Source of the DNA: a virus
IMG/VR virus record: IMGVR_UViG_3300005613_000353
Span: 1-26,601 of that record
Strand: one strand, 5' to 3'
DNA length: 26,601 nt
Shown: positions 1 through 7,172 of the stretch, one piece after another
Position numbering within the stretch: the stretch's first letter is position 1
Layout of the letters: every line of letters starts with the position of its first letter
Notes under the pieces: generated by a model
Seen by the model: the letters and a program-made list of their open reading frames with translations, nothing else
Told to the model about the DNA's origin: nothing
Database searches by the model: none
Program-made: the position numbers and the translations under genes

Positions 1-445
1 TTTTGATGATACCGGGTATTTCTTCCGGTTTTAAAATTTCTCCTGAGAATGGCTGTCGATATACTTCATTTACCTCATCATACAAACCAGCAGCATAATT
101 CTTTGCATCCTGATCAATCTGCCTCCGCTGTGCAAAGGTGAGGCCTCCGGGGGCTGTGCCCGCTTTTTTTCGAGTGGTAGCGGCCTCCTCGATGAATTTC
201 CGCAAACTCATCTCCCGTTCTCCAAGCATGCCCTGTCTCAACTTCTCCAGTTCCGATTGCTTTTTAAATGCATAGTCACTAGTGAGCTTGGCAAGCTCAA
301 TATCCCGCTGATGGGCCTTTGCCTCAGTCGCTTCCTTTTCAGCCTTTTCACGGGCTGCTTTTTCAATACCTTTTTTGCGCCATTTGGCATAATCCTCATC
401 GCTAAAGCCCATCAGGCCCCTGCTTTGTAGTTCTGATCGCCTCAT
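1..445 (-). CDS. Hypothetical phage protein, helical, 3' end outside window
   Basis: The reading frame is open from an ATG at 445 to the window edge, about 148 codons, so the C-terminus is missing. The start is set by a strong AAGGAGG ribosome site 8-14 bases upstream, and it lies 16 bases after the stop of the preceding gene. The N-terminus is MRRSELQSRGLMGFSDEDYAKWRKKG. A Lys/Glu/Ala-rich region follows at about residues 25-85, predicted helical and possibly coiled coil, and then a TFAQRRQIDQDAKNYAAGLYDE segment. I do not recognise a family. Its place at the end of the tail/fibre gene run, next to another long helical protein, suggests a virion or injection-associated role, but that is inference only. 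Confidence 0.8.
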   Translation of the reverse strand, partial: MRRSELQSRGLMGFSDEDYAKWRKKGIEKAAREKAEKEATEAKAHQRDIELAKLTSDYAFKKQSELEKLRQGMLGEREMSLRKFIEEAATTRKKAGTAPGGLTFAQRRQIDQDAKNYAAGLYDEVNEVYRQPFSGEILKPEEIPGIIK

Positions 446-461
446 GATATGCCCTCCTTAA

Positions 462-1829
462 TTAGGATACAGGATGTTGATAACTATGTGTTTCACCTAA
501 ATTTGCGTTGTTTCCAATACCGGTACTATGCCCGATATGTTCTGACGATTGTCTGCCCACGGAGTAGCCCAGATGGGTACTGGCATTCACGCTGTTCATG
601 GCACTGGCCGCGAGCTGGGCCGCAACATTGGCATTGCCTTCAGCTGCCCTTTCCTGGAGTGCTAACGACCCCAGATAGGAATTCAGCACCATCTCCGCCT
701 CTTTCAAGCTCAAATTCGTCTGGTTGGTGGCCTGGGTAATTTTTCCTTCATACTGCTTGATCTGGGCCTCCAGCACGGCAACGGCCACCTTTGCATCTGC
801 TTCATATCCTGCGACCTTAAAGCCGTATACCTTTGCCACGCTCTCTACAATTCCCAGCTCCTGGGCCAGATCCGCCTTGAACTTTTCAACCTCCGCTCGA
901 AACACCTCAACCTTTTGCCGGTTATTATTAATCTGAATATTGGCCTTGATCTCTTCAACCATGGCCTCGGTGCGTGTCGCCTCCATATAGGCCACGTATG
1001 CGGCAACCTTTGCATTGTAGGTATTGATGATGACATCAGCGGCGGCACGGGCTTTTTCAAAGGCACGCTGGGCGATCTGGTTGGCAAACTGCTTTTCGAT
1101 CCCTTCCAGATTGACCGAGGTGGTCAGGACATGCTGGGTATTGTTTTGGGCAAGACGGGCCTGCTCGATCATGATCTCATAGTTGATCTGTTCATCTGCC
1201 CGGGTCTGCTCTTGAAGCGCCTCTTGCAGGCGTCCGGCCAGTGCCCCGGGCGGCATAGTAAAGCCTCGGGCGGCAAAGAATTCCAGGGCCTCGTTATAGG
1301 TGCGTTCGTTCACGATCTCCAGGCGTGCCCGTGCCCGTTCCCAAATGGCGTCTTCCACATCAGCCCCCAGGCCGGTGCCGCCGTTCTCTACATAGTTCTT
1401 GAGTGCGGTCTTCACGGCATCGATCAAATCCGAGCTATAGGCAGGCTCGTCAAAAGAAAAATCCGTTTCCACGTCCCCGAAATCCGATGACGGCACGGTA
1501 ATAGTCGGGGCGGTAACCTCGGCAATATCCGGCAGGCTGGGCGCATTCACCTCGCTTGCCGCAATCGTTGGGGCCTCGGGCCGCTTGGATTCGATTTCCG
1601 TGGTCAGGGCATCTTCCACAAAGGAATAATCGATATCTGTTTCAGGCATTTGTGCATTCGCAAATAGGGCGGATAATACGCCAAGATAGGCCTGTGCCTG
1701 TTGATAGGCATCACCTGAATAATTCTGGGCCTGTTCAAATTTCTCTTTTGCCAGATCAAGGGCGGTCATTGACGGATATACTTTTGTGGGGTATATCGGG
1801 CTTAATGTCGGTATTGTTACAATTGACAT
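462..1829 (-). CDS. Long helical virion-like protein
   Basis: This 455-residue protein starts at MSIVTIPTLSP, where AAGGAGG sits just upstream. The frame stays open 22 codons further, but that extension only translates an intergenic repeat element. Residues 20-80 are helical. Residues 85-125 form a Pro/acidic linker rich in APTI/APSLPD motifs. Residues 130-400 are almost wholly alpha-helical, Ala/Glu-rich and likely coiled coil, with an ARGFTMPPGALAGR motif at 187-200. The C-terminal 50 residues are Ser/Asn/Gly/His-rich and probably disordered. I recall ARGFxxPPG-type helical proteins in environmental phage tail gene blocks but cannot name a function. An internal virion or tail-associated protein is the best inference. 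Confidence 0.85.
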   Translation of the reverse strand: MSIVTIPTLSPIYPTKVYPSMTALDLAKEKFEQAQNYSGDAYQQAQAYLGVLSALFANAQMPETDIDYSFVEDALTTEIESKRPEAPTIAASEVNAPSLPDIAEVTAPTITVPSSDFGDVETDFSFDEPAYSSDLIDAVKTALKNYVENGGTGLGADVEDAIWERARARLEIVNERTYNEALEFFAARGFTMPPGALAGRLQEALQEQTRADEQINYEIMIEQARLAQNNTQHVLTTSVNLEGIEKQFANQIAQRAFEKARAAADVIINTYNAKVAAYVAYMEATRTEAMVEEIKANIQINNNRQKVEVFRAEVEKFKADLAQELGIVESVAKVYGFKVAGYEADAKVAVAVLEAQIKQYEGKITQATNQTNLSLKEAEMVLNSYLGSLALQERAAEGNANVAAQLAASAMNSVNASTHLGYSVGRQSSEHIGHSTGIGNNANLGETHSYQHPVS

Positions 1830-1858
1830 GATATCCTCCTTATTCTTTATTTGCCGCA

Positions 1859-1960
1859 GCCTGCCCTGGCGCGACTTCCTTGTCATATGTTGCAAGTTCT
1901 ATGATATATATTAATGCAGGCTATATAGCCTAACCATTGCATGCCAGGTCTGGGCCAGGG
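1859..1960 (-). repeat. Dispersed ~100-bp element, copy B
   Basis: Read on the minus strand this begins CCCTGGCCCAGACCTGGCAT and ends GCCAGGGCAGGC. It matches the plus-strand segment 21180-21280 nearly without gaps: the first 50 positions differ at about seven sites and the last 20 at a few, while the middle is diverged. The ends are inverted (CCCTGGC against GCCAGGG). It lies inside a CGCAGAT-word hairpin, whose final TGCGGC is at 1853-1858 and whose other part is at 1961-2016. It contains a perfect 14-bp palindrome, AGGCTATATAGCCT, at 1918-1931. Confidence 0.7.
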
Positions 1961-2016
1961 ATCTTCGCAGATAACCGCAGATTAATATTCTTAATATATA
2001 AATTAAAATCCGTGGC
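1961..2016. repeat. CGCAGAT-word intergenic repeat
   Basis: On the plus strand it holds TTCGCAGATAACCGCAGAT, an AT-rich loop and ATCCGTGGC. The two arms belong to the same word family as the hairpins at 10637-10711 and 11230-11309. Together with the inserted element beside it, this fills the space before the helical virion-protein gene. Confidence 0.65.
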
Positions 2017-2126
2017 AAAATTTTTCTTTTCCTCTAAATAACCCTTTGACTGGCTTGATCAATATCTCCGATCTCTTGTCTCCTTATTTCATCTAACTCC
2101 GCCCGGAGTCGTTCGTTTCGCTCATG

Positions 2127-2336
2127 TCAATTCTCTTTTTTTTGAGGCCCCCATGCCGTAGTGCGTGCCATGGCCGCACGTTCCGATTGCGCAACCCGTC
2201 TCACCGGCGATTGATCATTATGGTCTTTTAGATATTCGGTGATATCTTTGGCAGTGAACCCTTTTTCCAGTATCCTTCGTGCCTCTTTTAGAATTTTCAC
2301 TGAAAAGGCCTGTAAATAGCATTGATCCTTTTTCAT
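2127..2336 (-). CDS. Small hypothetical protein, possibly cut short by an in-frame TGA
   Basis: The 69-residue protein starts at MKKDQCYLQAF. Its ATG overlaps the TGA stop of the upstream gene (ATGA), so translation is probably coupled. Residues 12-45 look helical, with a helix-turn-helix-sized segment (KILKEARRILEKGFTAKDITEYLK). The C-terminus is basic and polar. After the TGA at 2127-2129 the same frame stays open for 30 codons (HERNERLRAELDEIRRQEIG and so on) to a TAG at 2034-2036, with plausible charged helical composition and no new start codon. The gene may therefore be a truncated or read-through form of a ~100-residue protein. Function unknown. Confidence 0.65.
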   Translation of the reverse strand: MKKDQCYLQAFSVKILKEARRILEKGFTAKDITEYLKDHNDQSPVRRVAQSERAAMARTTAWGPQKKEN

Positions 2337-3658
2337 ACACATTCCCAGTGATAGATCTTGACATAGTTATGCCAGCACCGTGTATGACAATCAGTAGTAA
2401 GACAGCCATAATTTGCATGTGCCTCTGGATTCGATCCTGCCGGCTTTCCCGTGTACTCACCGGTGCATGAATTCTTGCAGCACAAACACCGGTAATCCGG
2501 ATCATCATAATCCCAAAAATATTTCCACTCTCCATCTATCACCTCTCCTGTGCCTGATTGATCATCACATCCGTATTGCGTTTCCGTATCACCCGTCCAG
2601 TGCAGCTCAAAGGCGCCTTTGTCCATCCATTGACTATTTGCTGTACATCGAATCGTTCCTGAAACCGTATTTCCACACCTGTCAGTGACAGTTATATTAC
2701 CCGTGCCGCAGGCGGTATCATCTGTATAAATGGTAACGGATCGGGTATCAGTTTCCAGTTCAGTGATCGTGTACGCATCATTCAGCCAGAATCCTGTGCC
2801 GGAAATACTCCACGTAAAATTACGGGATCCGCCTGTTGCGTACACAACGGCATCGTCCTCTTGGTCAATGGTTTCTTCACTGTTCTCAGCATCCCATTCG
2901 AATGGATCGGGGTCCCAGTTCAATACAAACCGTTCCTCGTTTCCACAAATATCCGTGACAATAAGCTCGCCGTCAAAACACGGAAAGCCCACGTGCACAA
3001 TGATATCGCCCCTGTAAATATAGATACCGTCATAGCGTTCACATATATCCTTATTAACTACCCCGCCGCCCAGAAGGGTATACAGCATTCCGGTGATACC
3101 TTCCAGTCCGCCCAGCCATCCATGATAGGTACCGCCATTGCACAGGGGAGCTTGCACATGTGCTTCGCACTCTCGTAATAATTCTTCACTGTCCTCACTT
3201 TCCTTGAGCCAAAACTCATTGTCTGTTACCTCGCAGGTATAGGGCGGTACGCCGCCCCGTATCTGAAAAGTGTAATCCGTGTCATCTCCAAGGCTGGTAA
3301 GCCCTGATATCTCAATAGGCTGAAAAGGAAGCACGGCACCTTCGCACAGATTCACAGACGGGCTTGCGCCCTGCTTTATCACGCTGACAGCGGTGATATA
3401 GACCACCTTGTAGGCAACCTTTTCTTCTTCCTCTTCGCCTGCCTTTCTCACCGGAACATAAACGATAGCGGTTTCAAGACCAAAACACCTGGTGAGCTCA
3501 ATAATCGTACCATTATCGAATTTGACGACCCTGGTGCCCTGCTTAAGATCCTGAAACCTCATGGAGTTGCGTAAAATCTCCAGCTGGCTCTGGGCGAATC
3601 CACGCAGCTCCCGTGCCCTGTCTTCATCTCCCTCGTACACATATTTGGGAGGGATCAA
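2333..3658 (-). CDS. Ig-like, Cys-rich fibre or adhesin-like protein (TTG start)
   Basis: The likely start is TTG at 3658: it overlaps the upstream gene's TGA as TTGA and has a perfect AGGAGG four bases upstream. The only ATG is 45 bases further back, inside the upstream gene and without a ribosome site. The product is 441 residues. The N-terminal 100 residues (PPKYVYEGDEDRARELRGFA) are a mixed-fold head. The rest looks like beta-sandwich repeats: RGGVPPYTCEVTDNEFWL and GGSRNFTWSISGTGFWL blocks, each followed by a CG..xTVTDxCG strand pair. The last ~70 residues hold many cysteines (RCLCC, CHTRCW). The architecture resembles Ig-like adhesin domains of phage surface proteins. Receptor binding is inferred. 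Confidence 0.8.
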   Translation of the reverse strand: MIPPKYVYEGDEDRARELRGFAQSQLEILRNSMRFQDLKQGTRVVKFDNGTIIELTRCFGLETAIVYVPVRKAGEEEEEKVAYKVVYITAVSVIKQGASPSVNLCEGAVLPFQPIEISGLTSLGDDTDYTFQIRGGVPPYTCEVTDNEFWLKESEDSEELLRECEAHVQAPLCNGGTYHGWLGGLEGITGMLYTLLGGGVVNKDICERYDGIYIYRGDIIVHVGFPCFDGELIVTDICGNEERFVLNWDPDPFEWDAENSEETIDQEDDAVVYATGGSRNFTWSISGTGFWLNDAYTITELETDTRSVTIYTDDTACGTGNITVTDRCGNTVSGTIRCTANSQWMDKGAFELHWTGDTETQYGCDDQSGTGEVIDGEWKYFWDYDDPDYRCLCCKNSCTGEYTGKPAGSNPEAHANYGCLTTDCHTRCWHNYVKIYHWECV

Positions 3659-4152
3659 GATTCCTCCTCTACCGCTTCCGGCGCATAGTTTTTGATGCAC
3701 CATGCATTGATGAGCACCGGCACATTTTCTTCTATCATTATTCCCTCATCTACGGGGATTGATGCTATATACAGCATTTCATACAGAAAAGGCTCATCCT
3801 CATTATCCTGGGCCTGCCGCTTCATGATACAAACAAAGCGTGCAGTGCCGTTTCTCTCACCACGTATGCTCCCTATAGCGCCAATAGGCAGTATCATGCC
3901 ATCAGTGGCCACTGCAGGCAAAAATAAAATAGGGTGCTCGTCGCCGTGGAGTTCTTCGCTGTATATTTCACGCCGTGCAAGGGCATCGCTCCAGACGTCC
4001 TCACAGGTGGCAGGGATGTCTCCATTTACGGTAATCCATATCTTGGGTGACCATCTGTCAGTCGACATAAAACTGTCCGCCGAATCCGTAATGGTCTCAG
4101 ACAGCCACTCAAGCCCTTTCATCAACAGGGTATTACTTGCATGTCCGGTCAT
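3655..4152 (-). CDS. Hypothetical tail-region protein, relative of the neighbouring 144-aa protein
   Basis: This 165-residue protein starts with MTGHASNTLLMKGLEWLSET. Its ATG lies three bases after the TAG of the upstream gene, with GAGG inside that gene's end as ribosome site. The N-terminal LLMKGLEWLSETI segment resembles MLKAGLSWLKEKA of the next gene upstream (4156-4590), and both proteins carry beta-rich middle parts of similar layout. They look like tandem diverged paralogues. The region SIRGERNGTARFVCIMKR suggests beta structure. A small fibre-base or chaperone-like tail component is possible, but no family is recognised. Confidence 0.75.
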   Translation of the reverse strand: MTGHASNTLLMKGLEWLSETITDSADSFMSTDRWSPKIWITVNGDIPATCEDVWSDALARREIYSEELHGDEHPILFLPAVATDGMILPIGAIGSIRGERNGTARFVCIMKRQAQDNEDEPFLYEMLYIASIPVDEGIMIEENVPVLINAWCIKNYAPEAVEEES

Positions 4153-4155
4153 GTG

Positions 4156-4590
4156 CTACGCCTCATATTCGTCTGGCAGCTCGCAGGTTTCTGTGGGAAG
4201 CGGACACAGAATGCAGACATCCTGCAAAATAATACGGTAATCTTTTTGCACCGCTACCGCACGTTCCGTTTGTGTGCTGTATAACAGCTCAGGTTCCGTG
4301 GATTTAAAGATACACAGGGATTCGACCATGCCGCCGATATGGGCAATCAGCTCAAGGAGATCGATATAGAGGGCACAATCGCCTGCGCTCAAGGGATTAC
4401 TCAACACTGCATGGGGGTCCACATACACCGGGCCGCGAAACGTATCGGACGTAACCGTTCGGCTCGCCAGAATCGTGCTCATGGCCTCTTCATAGGTGAC
4501 AGGCACGCCGGTATTGAGCGTGAGCGTACCTGCCTTCTCTTTCAGCCACGAGAGTCCCGCCTTGAGCATATCTCCGTTTGCAAAGGCCAT
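4156..4590 (-). CDS. Hypothetical tail-region protein
   Basis: The protein has 144 residues, beginning MAFANGDMLKAGLSWLKEKA. The ribosome site AAGGGG lies about six bases before the ATG. It has a short N-terminal helix, then alternating hydrophobic segments typical of a small alpha/beta or beta fold, and an acidic end (CELPDEYEA). It sits 12 bases after the 178-aa gene and is followed almost directly by its apparent paralogue. Many phage tail operons carry small proteins with this type of start; I cannot assign a function. Confidence 0.75.
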   Translation of the reverse strand: MAFANGDMLKAGLSWLKEKAGTLTLNTGVPVTYEEAMSTILASRTVTSDTFRGPVYVDPHAVLSNPLSAGDCALYIDLLELIAHIGGMVESLCIFKSTEPELLYSTQTERAVAVQKDYRIILQDVCILCPLPTETCELPDEYEA

Positions 4591-4602
4591 GTCAGCCCCT
4601 TA

Positions 4603-5139
4603 TCACGGTTTCTTTTCCTCGATAATAACAATCGCATCAATCTGATCGATACTGAAATCGCATCCGTCTACGTTTGCGATGCTCATCGTCCAGTACCGAC
4701 CTTTCTTTTTTCTGCTGATTTTGAGCCTGTCGCCGTGCTGCTTTTGGCTTTCAAACTCAGGGGTCAGGATGTAAGTCTTTTCCTCCCCGTCATCGGCCTT
4801 TAACGTAATTTCTAAAGAGCCCGGCACCTCATGCCCGACATACAGCTCCCGGATTCGTTTCTGGTTGATACTTCCAAAATCGCTGGTTAAAAAGGTGATC
4901 AGGGAATCAATGTGGATATTATTATACGTATCACCGGTAAGCTCGTGGATTCCTTTATCCGTGGCCCCTACGTAGGTATCCCCAATTTTACAAAAGCTGT
5001 TAAAGTTATAATTCGTATACTGGGTCACGGCAAACCGGGTCAATTCCATTACCAGGGTGAGATTTTCTTCCCTGCATGCTACGGTCCCTTCGGCCTCACA
5101 CGTCAGGGCCGGAAGAATAAGATACGCCTCATTTGCCAT
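4603..5139 (-). CDS. Phage structural protein with one LPALTC repeat and a 'YTNYNFNSF' domain
   Basis: A 178-residue protein. Residues 7-18 (LILPALTCEAEG) are a copy of the repeat unit that makes up the C-terminal half of the upstream 326-aa protein. From residue 33 a separate domain begins (FAVTQYTNYNFNSFCKIGDTYVGA, then TGDTYNNIHIDSLITFLTSDFG), which I recognise as a recurring domain of unannotated phage structural proteins. It ends with a basic stretch (SRKKKGRYW) and a DQIDAIVIIEEKKP tail. AAAGGA lies about nine bases upstream of the ATG. It is probably part of a tail or fibre complex together with the 326-aa protein. Confidence 0.8.
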   Translation of the reverse strand: MANEAYLILPALTCEAEGTVACREENLTLVMELTRFAVTQYTNYNFNSFCKIGDTYVGATDKGIHELTGDTYNNIHIDSLITFLTSDFGSINQKRIRELYVGHEVPGSLEITLKADDGEEKTYILTPEFESQKQHGDRLKISRKKKGRYWTMSIANVDGCDFSIDQIDAIVIIEEKKP

Positions 5140-5190
5140 AAAATTTGTCCTTTTTATTGATTATCCGCTCTGGGTTCTGGGGTAACGACG

Positions 5191-5233
5191 TTTTAACCTT
5201 TGAACCTTTGAACGGTGAAACTTTGAACCAATA
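5191..5233. repeat. TTGAACC/GGTGAA word repeat between two tail genes
   Basis: It holds CCTTTGAACCTTTGAACGGTGAAACTTTGAACC in direct, roughly 8-base steps. The same words recur at 7089-7157, 14517-14531, 14717-14749 and 18930-18960. It occupies most of the gap between the stop of the 326-aa gene and the start of the 178-aa gene; nothing else is visible in that gap. Confidence 0.6.
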
Positions 5234-5236
5234 TCA

Positions 5237-6217
5237 CTACCTCTCATGCTCCAGCACATAGTCATAATACCGGCAGATATCATTCGACCCCGTTGCATAT
5301 ATTGCAAGCAGGGGCAGGGTAAGATCGGCTTCGCCTGTGGGATGTAATGCCCCTTCCGCCTCAATCTCCAAGAGCGGCAGGGTAAGACCCCCTATGCCGG
5401 TATTGCCCCGGAACCCGTGAGCTGCAATCCTCAATAGCGGCAGCGTAAGAGCTGCGGTGCCGATGCTGCCGCATTTGCCCTCTGCCGCACAGGTAAGGGC
5501 AGGTAATACAATATCCGCCCCGCCCACATTGCCGGGCGTTCCTTCGGCCTCACACGTCAGGGCCGGAAGTTCCATGGATGCAATGCCGCCACCCCTGCCT
5601 TCGCAAGTAAAGGCCGGAAGTTCCATCTCTGCATTGCCGATGTTCTCCTGGCTGCCCTCGGCCTCGCACGTCAGGGCCGGAAGTTCCATGGATGCAATGC
5701 CGCCGCCCCTGCCTTCGCAGGTAAGGGCGGGCAGGGTCATTTCGCCGTAATAATTTCCGGCACCGGAACAGGTAAGGGCGGGGATTTCTATCTCCGCATA
5801 TCCGGGATTGAACTCAGCCTCTGATGCATTAATATTCAGCAAATAAGGCTGGTAACTACAATACACACGAAAATATCGTGCCGACTGGCCGTTAAACGTT
5901 ACAGTTATCTGATCATCGCATGATCCTTCGGTATCAGTAAACTCAGAATTCGAAACTTCAAACCAATCACTATTATTGCTTGAATATCTGCATACCGGCC
6001 CTGCCGCTATATATGACGCTGCACTGCCGCCTGATATATCAATCACTAATGTACCGATGAATTGCGTACTGCCTAGATCAATGCCAATCATATATTCACT
6101 GCCGGTGACACCATCACCAGTATCACAATCGCCATCGGTCATCTCCGCACATTCAACGAGGGTAAGCGGTGTTTTATCAGTGCTTTCCGCCGGGCTATCT
6201 CTCAAACCAACAGACAT
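5237..6217 (-). CDS. Fibre-like protein: discoidin-like domain plus tandem LPALTC repeats
   Basis: 326 residues. Residues 25-135 resemble an F5/8-type (discoidin) carbohydrate-binding fold: IGIDLGSTQFIGTLVIDI near the start and ARYFRVYCSYQPYLLNINA near the end, the usual edge strands of that fold. Residues 140-320 are about nine repeats of 17-24 residues with the core (A/T)xLxLPALTCEAEG, turning into LTLPLLxIxAxG units at the C-terminal end. The DNA of two repeat pairs (5541-5620 and 5655-5728) is nearly identical, indicating recent duplication. A repeated beta-strand/Gly-turn shaft with a glycan-binding head suggests a tail fibre or host-binding protein. GAGGAA lies nine bases before the ATG. 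Confidence 0.8.
   Translation of the reverse strand: MSVGLRDSPAESTDKTPLTLVECAEMTDGDCDTGDGVTGSEYMIGIDLGSTQFIGTLVIDISGGSAASYIAAGPVCRYSSNNSDWFEVSNSEFTDTEGSCDDQITVTFNGQSARYFRVYCSYQPYLLNINASEAEFNPGYAEIEIPALTCSGAGNYYGEMTLPALTCEGRGGGIASMELPALTCEAEGSQENIGNAEMELPAFTCEGRGGGIASMELPALTCEAEGTPGNVGGADIVLPALTCAAEGKCGSIGTAALTLPLLRIAAHGFRGNTGIGGLTLPLLEIEAEGALHPTGEADLTLPLLAIYATGSNDICRYYDYVLEHER
5541..5728 (-). repeat. Near-identical direct DNA repeats in the fibre gene
   Basis: A unit of about 70-80 bases, beginning around CCTTCGGCCTCACACGTCAG on the plus strand, recurs about 114 bases further on with only a few changes. Both copies encode the paired units LPALTCEGRGGG / ASMELPALTCEAEG. The rest of the repeat array is more diverged. 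This is coding repeat expansion, not a CRISPR array. Confidence 0.75.
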
Positions 6218-6243
6218 CGTGCATCATTCCTCTTATATCCCTA

Positions 6244-6348
6244 CTAATCGCTGCTCACTCGTGCTTTATTCATTTGAATCCTCCAAAATAAAAGATTCAA
6301 TGCATGAGACGTAAGGGTTTTTGTCTTATTCCTTATGCCCTTTGCCAT
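6244..6348 (-). CDS. Possible 34-aa basic miniprotein (or a 9-codon leader from 6273)
   Basis: An open frame MAKGIRNKTKTLTSHALNLL... runs 34 codons in the 135-base gap after the 237-aa gene. It begins four bases past that gene's stop, with only a poor ribosome site. A second in-frame ATG at 6273 has a very good TTGGAGG seven bases upstream and would make MNKARVSSD. Either a small basic protein or a short leader peptide is possible. The codon evidence is too short to decide. Confidence 0.35.
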   Translation of the reverse strand: MAKGIRNKTKTLTSHALNLLFWRIQMNKARVSSD

Positions 6349-6352
6349 GTGT

Positions 6353-7066
6353 TTATGCGCTCAAGGGTATTGTGATCTCAAACTCATCGATGGTCGTGGT
6401 GGCATCCTGCACAATCGAGGTGCTTGCCAGGTTCAGCTGTGCCCCGGATGTGCCCACCGATCCGTCGATACACAGTGCATCGGCCCCGGTATCAAAATTA
6501 TTGGCATAGAGCCGAAACCATCCTGCGGTGCCATCCTCAATACCGGTGTCGGACCACGTGTCCGCATCCTTCTTGCCCAACACGCCGGCAACCGGTGCAT
6601 CAAACTCCAATCCGTTGGTTGATGTTCCTTTGGTGAAGGCGCCTCCGTCTTTGGTGATCTCCAGAAGCTTGGTGCCGGTAGGCGCCACATCCGCGCTGGT
6701 CGGCTGGCTGCCCGTATAGATACACAGCACGCCATAGGTGAAGAGATCCTTAAGGCACTGGCCATAGGCAGTTAACGTAACGGACTCGCCTGCCGCATCA
6801 TTGACCAGGGCGTTCTCCGTGACGACAACCATCTCGCTCCCGTCACTCTCAACGGACGTAACTACCGCTATCTGGTTATTGCCTGCATCGCCGGTAAATC
6901 CGCTAATCTCCAGAATCATGCCCGGGCGGAACCCTGCATCCAAAAGCCCGTTTGCACTGTCAGTGATTTTATTGCCTGCGGCCTCCGCCGCAATAGTGGT
7001 TGCGGTATAGGTCACCTGCTCACCGGCCAGCATATTTGACGCTAACGTACTCAATCGTAATGCCAT
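6353..7066 (-). CDS. Phage structural (decoration or tail) protein
   Basis: A 237-residue protein starting MALRLSTLASNMLAG, with AAGGAGG seven bases upstream. The middle CLKDLFTYGVLCIYTGSQPT, then PTGTKLLEITKDGGAFT, DAPVAGVLGKKDADTWS and GTAGWFRLYANNFDTGA, form a pattern I recognise from many uncharacterised phage structural proteins. Gly/Ala/Thr-rich, beta-dominated composition fits a virion surface role. The N-terminal 80 residues (TTIAAEAAGNKITDSANGL, GFRPGMILEISGFTG) look like a small beta barrel. Exact position in the particle is unknown. Confidence 0.8.
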   Translation of the reverse strand: MALRLSTLASNMLAGEQVTYTATTIAAEAAGNKITDSANGLLDAGFRPGMILEISGFTGDAGNNQIAVVTSVESDGSEMVVVTENALVNDAAGESVTLTAYGQCLKDLFTYGVLCIYTGSQPTSADVAPTGTKLLEITKDGGAFTKGTSTNGLEFDAPVAGVLGKKDADTWSDTGIEDGTAGWFRLYANNFDTGADALCIDGSVGTSGAQLNLASTSIVQDATTTIDEFEITIPLSA

Positions 7067-7088
7067 TGTTCTGTCCTCCTTTATTTAG

Positions 7089-7157
7089 GGTTCACGGTTC
7101 AGATGTTCACGGTTCAGAGGTTACAAGAAACAACCTTTGAACGGTGAACGGTGAACC
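7089..7157. repeat. GTTCACGGTTCA-word imperfect hairpin
   Basis: The left arm is GGTTCACGGTTCAGATGTTCACGG and the right arm, starting near 7131, is CCTTTGAACGGTGAACGGTGAACC. The arms are imperfectly complementary around a short ACAAGAAACA loop. It fills the gap between the 302-aa tail gene and the ribosome site of the 237-aa gene. Confidence 0.75.
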
Positions 7158-7172
7158 TTTTCAACCTCTTAT

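Noticed and set aside
915-1490. Plus-strand open frame of 191 codons
   Set aside because: Antisense to the helical virion protein; no ribosome site, Gly/His/Leu composition typical of shadows.
462-1895. Longer start for the helical virion protein
   Set aside because: The extra 22 codons lie in the dispersed element; the internal ATG has AAGGAGG.
5541-5728. Possible CRISPR array from regularly repeated DNA
   Set aside because: Repeats are in frame, encode LPALTC units, vary in spacing and have no unique spacers.
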